This document shows positions 8,730 to 15,736 of a stretch of DNA of 38,168 bases, in pieces. The stretch is taken from NCBI GenBank assembly GCA_964582525.1, contig CAZOSP010000022.1, positions 1-38,168 of the forward strand. Reading direction: 5' to 3'. The stretch is from BB31 sp964582525 (GTDB taxonomy: Bacteria; Pseudomonadota; Gammaproteobacteria; Beggiatoales; Beggiatoaceae). The position numbers and the translations under genes are program-made. The notes under the pieces were generated by a model. That model was not told the DNA's origin. It was given only the letters and a program-made list of their open reading frames with translations, and made no database searches. Numbering within the stretch: position 1 is the first letter of the stretch; every line of letters begins with the position of its first letter.

Positions 8730-9506
8730 TTAAAACTCGCCTTTCGCCGCACCTTCCATGATTTTGCGCAACTTATCACGAACGACAATGGCATCTGTTT
8801 TCAACTCGACCGGCAACTCTTTGCCACCATAAATCATAAAGTCCATGTCAATCGCATACAGCCAGATGCTACCATCTGTTTTTTCGACCACGCTAATAGT
8901 GCAAGGCATCATGGCTGTGTAAGCATCATTGTAATCAGCCATTTTCATCCCGGTGCGAACATCGCAAAAGCTCATAAAGCTGACATGGCGATAAGGTTTT
9001 CCGGTCACCGCCTCAGCTTGTTTGTAGAACAATGAGTCACTCACAAAGAACATATTGAGATTAGTTGCAATACTTTTCATTGAGTCTTTAACGTCGTCAG
9101 CACTCATCCCTTCTTCAGCTTGCACGGCAAAGACCATTGCATTAGCCGGGTCTTTTTCGTTCAGCAGCTTGGTCATCATGTTTTTGTACACGTCCAACGC
9201 TTTCGGATCAAAATCTTTCAGCATCACGTTGAACATAGTATCAATCGGCTCGCCGCCGTCCATCACGCCCTTCATCACCTCGCTTAACATCGCTTTGGTG
9301 TTTTCGTCGGTATCTTCCTTAGCCATCACTGATACCATCGCATCAACGGGTTGTTGTTTATCCCGAATAACTTTTGTAGCCATCTGACTAAACATTGCGC
9401 GACTTTGTGCGTCCATGTTGCCGAGAACGGGCGACAGCCAAAGCCCACCGCCGATTAGCACGATAATTGCCAAAACGCCAATAAATGCAAGTAAATTCCG
9501 AATCAT
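8730..9506 (-). CDS. Membrane-anchored DUF302-domain protein
   Basis: This 258-residue protein has one N-terminal transmembrane helix (about residues 4-24), a helical, Met- and Asp-rich linker (about 30-150), and a C-terminal domain that resembles DUF302. The C-terminal signature includes SFCDVRTGMKM, a MMPCTISVVEK block with the cysteine typical of the family, and WLYAIDMDFMIYGG. DUF302 proteins are small and uncharacterised, frequent in sulfur oxidisers, and are sometimes linked to heme or sulfur metabolism; that link is not demonstrated here. The helical spacer between membrane and domain is longer than in most DUF302 proteins I know. The neighbouring lipoprotein is on the same strand but far enough away to have its own promoter. 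Confidence 0.65.
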   Translation of the reverse strand: MIRNLLAFIGVLAIIVLIGGGLWLSPVLGNMDAQSRAMFSQMATKVIRDKQQPVDAMVSVMAKEDTDENTKAMLSEVMKGVMDGGEPIDTMFNVMLKDFDPKALDVYKNMMTKLLNEKDPANAMVFAVQAEEGMSADDVKDSMKSIATNLNMFFVSDSLFYKQAEAVTGKPYRHVSFMSFCDVRTGMKMADYNDAYTAMMPCTISVVEKTDGSIWLYAIDMDFMIYGGKELPVELKTDAIVVRDKLRKIMEGAAKGEF

Positions 9507-9829
9507 CCTCTGTTTTCTCCTAATTGTGGTTAGCCTTTAGGCTGGTTTTTAATGAATGATAAAAATACCAAACCTGAGCAAAATTTGATGTATTTGTTAA
9601 GCCAACAGGCTTAACTTTCACACAAAAACTTGACGGGTTTAAGCGCGTTCGCGCCAGCAACAGCAGCGGCAAAAAACTTACCCTAACTGAGATAAGTTAC
9701 AATGCCACAAACACCTTTTTATTATGGCATAACAAAAAGGCATTTTCCAAGCAATATCAGTTTGTCAACCGTATAAATACGCGGGCTTAAACCCAATAAG
9801 TTGCGCGGCTAATTTTTCATAACAGGCAG
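9507..9829. other. Gene-free stretch with small hairpins and a repeat fragment
   Basis: These 323 bases hold no convincing gene. Visible are a hairpin TTAAGCC-AACA-GGCTTAA at 9597-9614, a degenerate copy of the CGTTCGCGCC repeat near 9640-9670, and TACGCGGGCTTAAACCC near 9778-9794, which resembles the end of the repeat at 23422. The promoter of the DUF302 gene should lie at the left end. Confidence 0.5.
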
Positions 9830-10462
9830 CTACTCATTCGGAGTCGCTATCGCCTTAGCTTTTTGCAGCAATTCAATAATACCGTCCGCCATGATTTGAT
9901 AGCCTTTTTCATTAGGTAAGCCATTGGCACTCAGATATTCAGGGGTAGCCAACACCTTGCTCAACATACCGCCGTGATACGGCACATCAAAAGCAGAAGC
10001 CAATTTGCGATAAAATTTTGGCGGCGCGAGATACGGACCACTTTCCGGCATTCCCACCAGCAACACCTGCACGCCGCGCTGTTGTGCGGCGTTAATCATG
10101 CTGCGAAATAAATCAATCACATTAGCTGCCGCATCATCATCCAGCAAGGCGTAGCCGCCGTGCATTAAAATCACCACATCAGGTTTTTCTGCATCCAATG
10201 CACGCGGCAGACGCTGCGCAGCGGGACGAAGCCTTTCTTTTTCCACCCCCGCATTAATCACCGTGCGCTGTAATCGCGCTTGTAACAAGCCAACAAAGCC
10301 CTGATTTTCAGGCAAATGCGCTGCTCGTGTCAGCTCATCGCCAAAGGCAAGAATTTTCGCATCGGCCGCTAAAGGCGGCAATTCCGGCACTTTAGAACAA
10401 GCACTGAGCAATAATAATAGGCTACCAAGCCCAATCAGATAATGGAGCGTTTTCATTTTCAT
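9830..10462 (-). CDS. Lipoprotein with degenerate SGNH/GDSL-hydrolase fold (probable pseudoenzyme)
   Basis: The 210 residues begin with a lipoprotein signal ending LLSAC (Cys22). The rest aligns by eye with TesA-like SGNH hydrolases: block I is FGDELT (40-45), block III is HGGY (101-104), and the C-terminal block reads SANGLPNEKGY (178-188). In active members these are GDSL, GGND and DGxHPNxxGY. Here the nucleophile Ser is Glu43, the oxyanion Asn is Tyr104, the catalytic Asp is Asn180, and the His is missing. AGGAAA precedes the ATG. It is probably attached to a membrane on the periplasmic side and is unlikely to be an esterase; a binding or structural role is inferred. Confidence 0.7.
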   Translation of the reverse strand: MKMKTLHYLIGLGSLLLLLSACSKVPELPPLAADAKILAFGDELTRAAHLPENQGFVGLLQARLQRTVINAGVEKERLRPAAQRLPRALDAEKPDVVILMHGGYALLDDDAAANVIDLFRSMINAAQQRGVQVLLVGMPESGPYLAPPKFYRKLASAFDVPYHGGMLSKVLATPEYLSANGLPNEKGYQIMADGIIELLQKAKAIATPNE

Positions 10463-10510
10463 GGCGTTATTTCCTGAGTTAAAAGCTGTTATATTAACCT
10501 AATTGATATT

Positions 10511-10596
10511 GGGAGTGGCTGACTTCCAAGTCAGCCAAGCGGCGAAGCCGCTAATCGCCTACGGCGATTTGGCTAAACTGGCGCTTAGCCACTCCC
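10511..10596. repeat. 86-bp multi-stem palindromic element upstream of gmd
   Basis: The outer arms GGGAGTGGCT (10511-10520) and AGCCACTCCC (10587-10596) are perfectly complementary. Between them lie an alternative hairpin GGCTGACTT/AAGTCAGCC (10517-10536), AGCGGC-GAA-GCCGCT (10538-10552), AATCGCC-TAC-GGCGATT (10553-10569) and GGCTAA/TTAGCC (10571-10590). The result can fold as a cloverleaf-like cruciform. It ends about 70 bases before the gmd start. Confidence 0.8.
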
Positions 10597-10667
10597 GTGC
10601 AATCTATGATAGTTTTGTTTATGCTATTTGGCTTGATTTTTATTTTTATTGCAACACAGGAAAAAAC

Positions 10668-11756
10668 ATGAAAAAGAAAGCATTAATTACCGGCATCACA
10701 GGACAGGATGGTGCCTACTTAGCCGAGTTTTTAATTAAACAAGGCTATGAAGTACACGGCATTAAACGTCGCTCATCGCTGTTTAATACCGACCGCATCG
10801 ATCATCTTTACCAGGACCCACATCAAAAAGATGTGCGCTTAGTCCTGCATCATGGCGATCTGACCGATTCCAGCAGCTTAATTCGCATTATTCAACAGGT
10901 ACAGCCGGATGAAGTCTATAACCTCGCGGCGCAAAGCCATGTGGCAGTTTCTTTTGAAGAGCCTGAATACACTGCCAACACCGATGCACTCGGCACATTA
11001 CGCATTTTAGAAGCCATCCGCATGTTGGGTTTAACAAAAAAAACCCGTTTTTATCAAGCTTCCACATCGGAATTATTCGGTAAAGTGCAAGAAATCCCAC
11101 AACGCGAAACCACGCCTTTTTACCCGCGCTCGCCTTACGCCGCCGCCAAACTGTACGCCTACTGGATTGTGGTCAATTACCGCGAAGCTTATGGCATTTA
11201 CGCTTGCAATGGCATTTTGTTTAACCATGAAAGCCCGGTGCGTGGCGAAACCTTTGTGACACGCAAAATTACTCGTGGCTTGGCGCGGATTAAACTGGGG
11301 CTGCAAGATTGTTTGTATTTGGGCAACATGAATGCGCAACGCGACTGGGGACATGCCAAAGATTATGTGCAAATGCAGTGGCTTATGTTGCAACAAGAAG
11401 AGCCTGAAGATTTTGTGATTGCCAGCGGCGAGCAGCACAGCGTGCGCGAATTTGTACAATTATCCGCCGACGCGCTGCAAATGCCACTGCGCTGGGAAGG
11501 CGAAGGAGTCGATGAAAAAGCCTATCACGCCGATACCGGGCAGGTGATTGTCGCTGTTGATCCGCGTTATTTCCGTCCTACCGAAGTAGAAACGCTGCTA
11601 GGCGATGCCAGCAAGGCAAAAGAAAAACTCGGTTGGACAGCAAAAATTTCTTTTATGGACATGGTCAAAGAAATGGCAGAAAAAGACTTGAAACTTGCCG
11701 GGCGCGACGCGCTGTGTCAAAAAGAAGGCTTTGATACCTTTAATTACTATGAATAA
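10668..11756 (+). CDS. gmd: GDP-mannose 4,6-dehydratase
   Basis: The enzyme has 362 residues when started at the ATG at 10668, which follows ACAGGA at good spacing; an upstream extension would run through the cruciform repeat and is rejected. It shows the NAD(P)-binding motif TGITGQDG (8-15), the STSELFG active-site segment, and the YxxxK pair in SPYAAAKLYA. It converts GDP-D-mannose to GDP-4-keto-6-deoxy-D-mannose in the cytoplasm, the substrate of Fcl encoded at 1214-2176. Length matches the family. It stands alone, with repeats on both sides, which is unusual for a sugar-nucleotide gene normally clustered with fcl or glycosyltransferases. Confidence 0.96.
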   Translation: MKKKALITGITGQDGAYLAEFLIKQGYEVHGIKRRSSLFNTDRIDHLYQDPHQKDVRLVLHHGDLTDSSSLIRIIQQVQPDEVYNLAAQSHVAVSFEEPEYTANTDALGTLRILEAIRMLGLTKKTRFYQASTSELFGKVQEIPQRETTPFYPRSPYAAAKLYAYWIVVNYREAYGIYACNGILFNHESPVRGETFVTRKITRGLARIKLGLQDCLYLGNMNAQRDWGHAKDYVQMQWLMLQQEEPEDFVIASGEQHSVREFVQLSADALQMPLRWEGEGVDEKAYHADTGQVIVAVDPRYFRPTEVETLLGDASKAKEKLGWTAKISFMDMVKEMAEKDLKLAGRDALCQKEGFDTFNYYE

Positions 11757-11819
11757 CGATAGAATTGATACTCATATCTGCTGAGGGGGAAGTTCCCTCG
11801 GCCTACTCGACCATGGCGC

Positions 11820-11906
11820 GTAGGGCGGATTAAGCGCAGCGTATCCGCCTTGTCTTTTAACATCTGGCGGATACGGCGCAAAAAGACGCGCCTTAATCCG
11901 CCCTAC
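11820..11906. repeat. 87-bp head-to-head palindromic repeat (GTAGGGCGGATTAAG family)
   Basis: It starts GTAGGGCGGATTAAG and ends CTTAATCCGCCCTAC, with inner GTATCCGCC/GGCGGATAC arms, so the whole unit is an inverted pair of the short repeat. It is followed at about 11934-11965 by another hairpin, GTGCGCGAC/GTCGCGCAC, of the CGCGCC family. A second long copy lies at 12165-12277. Confidence 0.85.
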
Positions 11907-11972
11907 GTAGGCTGGGCATCCTGCCATCGTTTTGCGTGCGCGACGAAAAGATGTCGCGCACCCTACCGGGCT

Positions 11973-12161
11973 GTGTGTTAAAACGGCACGAATATAAACT
12001 TTATGGCTGTTATAATGAATGGCGGCAATTAATCTGACTTTGTTGCCGGCAATATTAAAAACGGTTAATTTTCCAACGGGGTCAGCGTGTGGAAATAACG
12101 CTTTTATTTCGTGAAATGAATTAAAGTTGTTTGTTTTAATGGTTTGATACCAATGTTGTAG
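11973..12161 (-). pseudogene. higB: HigB-like toxin gene remnant, truncated at both ends by repeats
   Basis: Read on the minus strand, these 63 codons encode a clear HigB (mRNA interferase toxin) core. It contains HEIKALFPHADPVGK, VFNIAGNKVRLIAA and VYIRAVLTH, matching the ALKAVFP, VFNVGGNxxRV and YIREVMTH positions of E. coli HigB. There is no start codon: the frame runs straight in from the GTAGGGCGG repeat at 12165. The reading departs from the family immediately after VLTH, where the E-Y-D tail should follow but a CGCGAC-type repeat begins. About 25-30 N-terminal and 15-20 C-terminal residues are missing. No higA antitoxin is visible. It is a fossil of a toxin-antitoxin module. Confidence 0.75.
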
Positions 12162-12164
12162 CCC

Positions 12165-12277
12165 GTAGGGCGGATTAAGCGCAGCGTATCCGCCTTGTCT
12201 TTAAGCGTAACGTATCCGCCTTGTCTTTTAACATTCGGCGGATACGGCGCAAAAAGACGCGCCTTAATCCGCCCTAC
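12165..12277. repeat. 113-bp variant of the GTAGGGCGG palindromic repeat overlapping a stop codon
   Basis: The ends are GTAGGGCGGATTAAG and CTTAATCCGCCCTAC as in the copy at 11820, but an extra GTATCCGCC-TTGTCTTT segment is duplicated inside. The right end carries the TAA stop codon (12264-12266) of the methyltransferase gene and contributes its last residues, R-A-D. The left end cuts off the higB remnant. Confidence 0.85.
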
Positions 12278-14210
12278 CTGTGGTCTCCACGATTTTTATT
12301 TCCTCTTCCGTTAAGCCATAAAGCGCATAAACCAGCGCGTCTATTTGTTTTTCTAATTCGCGGGTATCAATCCCCGCTTTTTTATTGGCTAGGATTTTAT
12401 CGACTAATTCAATGAAGGGTTGTTGATCGGGGGCGGGAATTTTTGGAATGGGCATTTGTTCAATTTCATAACCCATTACATGATTATTTGTAGATGTCTT
12501 TCTGAAAAACCAATCCATAAACTTTGAATTTAGCATTGCCAAAACAAACTTGTTATTGCGTTCATCTTTTAACAAAATTTTGTTCGCAGTATGCCCAAAA
12601 AGAAAACCCTCATTTTTGTTTGTTAGACAAAAATGTAATCGCCACTTATCAGTTGTTCCCGTCACCTCTTGCCCAACAATGAATTGCATATTTTGATTAT
12701 TTTTTACATTTTCTCGAAGCAAGGAAGATGAAACATATTCTTCTGTTTCTGGAATTAGCTTATATCTTTGAATGTGCTTTCCTCGATACAATTTCACAGG
12801 CGTTTTAACCGTTGAAAAATAATTTTTTGCCGTTGTTAAATTCAAATCGCCTTGCCTAATTTCCGACATGAATTCAATTAACGGTTTGCTGTTTTTTATA
12901 GCCAACTGCATTATTTTAAAATCGCCTTTTTTAATCAGAGGAATGAAAAAACTGTTTGGATAGAATTCTTGAACAATTGATTGTCTCATTTCTTCAAACT
13001 GCAAATTCCTTATTGAGTTTATGTTATTGCTGGATGAAATTAAAAAAGCTTCGTCGTTGTTTGGTTTATTTTTCACAAAATTACAAATGCACGTTCCTTG
13101 TAAGACTGATTCAAATACTTGAGCATATGAAGCTTTAGATTTTTTTGGAAACTCTACAAAAAATTTAATTTTTGTTTTTGTCAACAATAATTCACGGGTG
13201 AATTGGGCGGATATGTCAGCCATTAAAGAACTTTGCGCAATTAAACAAGAAACGCCACCATCTTTTAATAAATTAAATGATTGCTCAACAAATACTTTAT
13301 ATAAATTCTGTTTACCTTTGTCTTTGCCTTCTGAATATGGAAATTGTAACGGGCTAAAAATTCCTTTTTTAACTTGAACATAAGGCGGATTACCAATCAC
13401 AATATCAAACCCAGTTAAAATCCCAAACATCCATTCCGCATCAAAAAACCCCGCCGAGGCATTTTGGTCATACGGATTCCACTGCACAATTTTATCCGCC
13501 TGTTCTACCGGACAAGCCAATTTCAACAATTCGGCGCGTAATGCTTCTAATAATTGATGTTCATTTTCCTGCAATCGCTTTTTCTTGGCTCGGGTATTCG
13601 CTGAAAAATACTTTTGCCGCTGCGCTTTCAGTTTATGCTCCAAATCGCGCACGGGTTTATAAATCCAATCATCTTGCGCGGGCAAATGAAAATCCAAACC
13701 CATTAACGTATTCGCCGCCACAAACTTGGTTTCTAAATTGGGCAGCGCACGAACCCCGCGATTAGGTCGGCTGTTATCAAAATGCTGTTCTGCCATCAGC
13801 GAAATAAAAAACCGCAACTTGGCAATCTGCGCCGCCACCGGCTGAATATCCACACCATAAATACATTCGCGGATTAAATACAACTTGCGCCCATAATCTG
13901 AACTGTTACATTCAAACTCTTCATCAATTTCTTGCAAACGCGCTTGGCGTTCTGGTTGCGCCTGAATATCCAATGCTTGCGCCGCTTCTTTCAGGGCTTT
14001 TTGTTTCTGTAATTCGCGCCATTGCACATTATCCGGGTCTAACTTACGCAACACCAACACCAATTTATGCAAAATCCCCATCGGAAACGCGCCTGAACCA
14101 CAGGCAGGGTCGAGAATTTTCAAATCATAAACCGCCTGAATCAGCTTGTGCGTTAGCGCAGCATCGCATGGATTGCCGGTTTCAGTATAAGACAATAGCC
14201 CGCGCAACAA
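12264..14210 (-). CDS. Eco57I-type adenine DNA methyltransferase, C-terminal part (frameshifted from the N-terminal part)
   Basis: This 648-codon frame holds the catalytic and specificity parts of a large N6-adenine methyltransferase. The SAM-binding motif I is DPACGSGAFPMG (34-45), the catalytic motif IV is GNPPY (273-277), and a C-terminal TaqI-like target-recognition region contains YRGKHIQRYKL. Its formal start is a TTG with no ribosome site, and its beginning reads smoothly onto the end of the preceding frame. It is therefore the second half of one gene of about 1160 codons displaced by a -1 frame change near 14239-14245. The final residues come from an inserted repeat. Without frame restoration it would not be translated. 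Confidence 0.85.
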   Translation of the reverse strand: MLRGLLSYTETGNPCDAALTHKLIQAVYDLKILDPACGSGAFPMGILHKLVLVLRKLDPDNVQWRELQKQKALKEAAQALDIQAQPERQARLQEIDEEFECNSSDYGRKLYLIRECIYGVDIQPVAAQIAKLRFFISLMAEQHFDNSRPNRGVRALPNLETKFVAANTLMGLDFHLPAQDDWIYKPVRDLEHKLKAQRQKYFSANTRAKKKRLQENEHQLLEALRAELLKLACPVEQADKIVQWNPYDQNASAGFFDAEWMFGILTGFDIVIGNPPYVQVKKGIFSPLQFPYSEGKDKGKQNLYKVFVEQSFNLLKDGGVSCLIAQSSLMADISAQFTRELLLTKTKIKFFVEFPKKSKASYAQVFESVLQGTCICNFVKNKPNNDEAFLISSSNNINSIRNLQFEEMRQSIVQEFYPNSFFIPLIKKGDFKIMQLAIKNSKPLIEFMSEIRQGDLNLTTAKNYFSTVKTPVKLYRGKHIQRYKLIPETEEYVSSSLLRENVKNNQNMQFIVGQEVTGTTDKWRLHFCLTNKNEGFLFGHTANKILLKDERNNKFVLAMLNSKFMDWFFRKTSTNNHVMGYEIEQMPIPKIPAPDQQPFIELVDKILANKKAGIDTRELEKQIDALVYALYGLTEEEIKIVETTGRAD

Positions 14211-15736
14211 ACCTTGCAGGTTTTCAAAACCTGCAAGGTTTTTTTCGGATTTAACACACTGTCAAAATACGCCAACAAACTTTCATCTACCATATAATCG
14301 ACAATTTCACGCGGCGTATAAAACGAACCCGTTTGTTTGCGTGCGGTGACGCCGGTTTCAGGATTATACGCCGCCAGCAAATTCTCAAAAATCTTGCCTA
14401 ACAATTCGGGGTCAAGCGCAATTTCTTCTTCCAGCGGTGTGTTTTCCGCAATCGTGAATTTATACGCATTTAAGATTTCAATTAAACCGCGTGTTTTATA
14501 GGTCTTGTTTTTAGTCGCGTAAATCGCATTCAAATCAACGTCCATCTCTGCACCGAAAAATAACGCATCCGGTACTTTCAACAAATCCTCATTTTTTGGA
14601 TTATTCGAGAAACAATCCAGACGCATTTTTTCATCGTCTAAACATTCAAACAAGCCGCCATTCAAAAACGGCACAGCTTCAAATAATTTCAAAGCCATGT
14701 CCGGCTGTTTGAAAAAACGCGCATAACGGTAAAAGCCATGCTGCAAATAGCCTTGACTCTTGCCATGATATTGCGTTTCCGGCGAAAATGCCCGTTTGTC
14801 CATTTCGGTATTCAAGGTTGCAAAAAACAAATTCTGCAAAATCGCCTTGTAATAGGTGCTACCGGTTTTATCCTTGAAATTTAATATCCCGTCTAGGTAG
14901 TTTTTATCAAACAAATTCTCAGGAATTAAGCCTTTTTCTTTCACAAACCAGATAAACACCAAGCGCGTAATCATCCGAATCATCGCCACCGACTGCGTTT
15001 CATCTTGCGTTTTGCCGGGATATTGAGGAAAAACAACATGCTGCGAAGCCCCAAAATACCAGTTGGCAATCTCCTGATAAAATTTCTTATTTAAGACTGA
15101 AATACTTAAGGTGTTTAGCCAAGCATGATGCAGCCCGACAAAATGTTTAATCTTGTGTTTTTTGTTTAATTCTACAAATGATAAATCATTCAAAATATCC
15201 AGATGCGCTCGATGCGGGTTTTTAATCCGAATATCTTTAATCAGCGAGACCTTTTCTAACACATCTTTGCTGGCATCACTTTTACCTATGCGCCGATGAA
15301 TCGCTGACAAAGTGAGGGTATCGCCATGCTTAAACAAAATCATCGCCGGCATATCAAAAATTTTATTCACCGCACGGGTGATTGTCGCTAATTGGCTGCG
15401 ACTATAAGGCCCCGCTTTAAGTTCTAGCGCGATAAATAAATACGATTCAATAATGGTTTGATCGACTTGCCCACCGCTGAAATTTAACGCCGCTTGAAAA
15501 TCATCAACAGTGAGTTGAAATAACAAATGCGCGGCTTGCCATTCCTTAAACAAACCATGTTGTTGATTAAAACGCTGTTGTTGGTCGTATAATTCAATAA
15601 ATGCTGTCGGATGAGCGGTTTCTGGCATTTCGCGTGAACTGCTATAGCCTAATGTTTGCCAAAATGCTTTGGCGCATGGATAAAATGCGTCGTTGGCAAA
15701 GGTGTGTAAAACATTTTCAATCGTTGCTAGGCTCAT
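14153..15736 (-). CDS. Eco57I-type adenine DNA methyltransferase, N-terminal part (frameshifted)
   Basis: The ATG ending at 15736 overlaps the helicase stop codon in an ATGA junction, so translation is coupled; a TTG at 15751 is less likely. About 500 codons belong to the true gene: a helical N-terminal region and the GSFYTPREIVDYMVDESL block that normally precedes SAM motif I. The frame then enters a 33-bp palindrome and ends in about 30 unrelated residues. The break lies just before motif I, so this product alone cannot methylate. Adding one A to the A7 run at 14239-14245 would fuse it with the next frame with no stop codon between. The domain order resembles the methylase of type IIG or PglX-like systems. 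Confidence 0.8.
   Translation of the reverse strand: MSLATIENVLHTFANDAFYPCAKAFWQTLGYSSSREMPETAHPTAFIELYDQQQRFNQQHGLFKEWQAAHLLFQLTVDDFQAALNFSGGQVDQTIIESYLFIALELKAGPYSRSQLATITRAVNKIFDMPAMILFKHGDTLTLSAIHRRIGKSDASKDVLEKVSLIKDIRIKNPHRAHLDILNDLSFVELNKKHKIKHFVGLHHAWLNTLSISVLNKKFYQEIANWYFGASQHVVFPQYPGKTQDETQSVAMIRMITRLVFIWFVKEKGLIPENLFDKNYLDGILNFKDKTGSTYYKAILQNLFFATLNTEMDKRAFSPETQYHGKSQGYLQHGFYRYARFFKQPDMALKLFEAVPFLNGGLFECLDDEKMRLDCFSNNPKNEDLLKVPDALFFGAEMDVDLNAIYATKNKTYKTRGLIEILNAYKFTIAENTPLEEEIALDPELLGKIFENLLAAYNPETGVTARKQTGSFYTPREIVDYMVDESLLAYFDSVLNPKKTLQVLKTCKVCCAGYCLILKPAIHAMLR
14209..14241. repeat. 33-bp perfect palindrome inside the methyltransferase gene, next to an A7 run
   Basis: AAACCTTGCAGGTTTT and its exact complement flank a single central base. 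On the coding (minus) strand it directly overlaps a run of seven A (14239-14245). It belongs to the AAACCTGACAGG hairpin family seen intergenically at 3945 and 8618, but here it lies in coding sequence. Its length is a multiple of three. Confidence 0.9.

Noticed and set aside
10503..10667. Upstream in-frame extension of gmd (55 extra codons)
   Set aside because: It would translate the palindromic element and has no ribosome site; the ATG at 10668 gives the normal family length.
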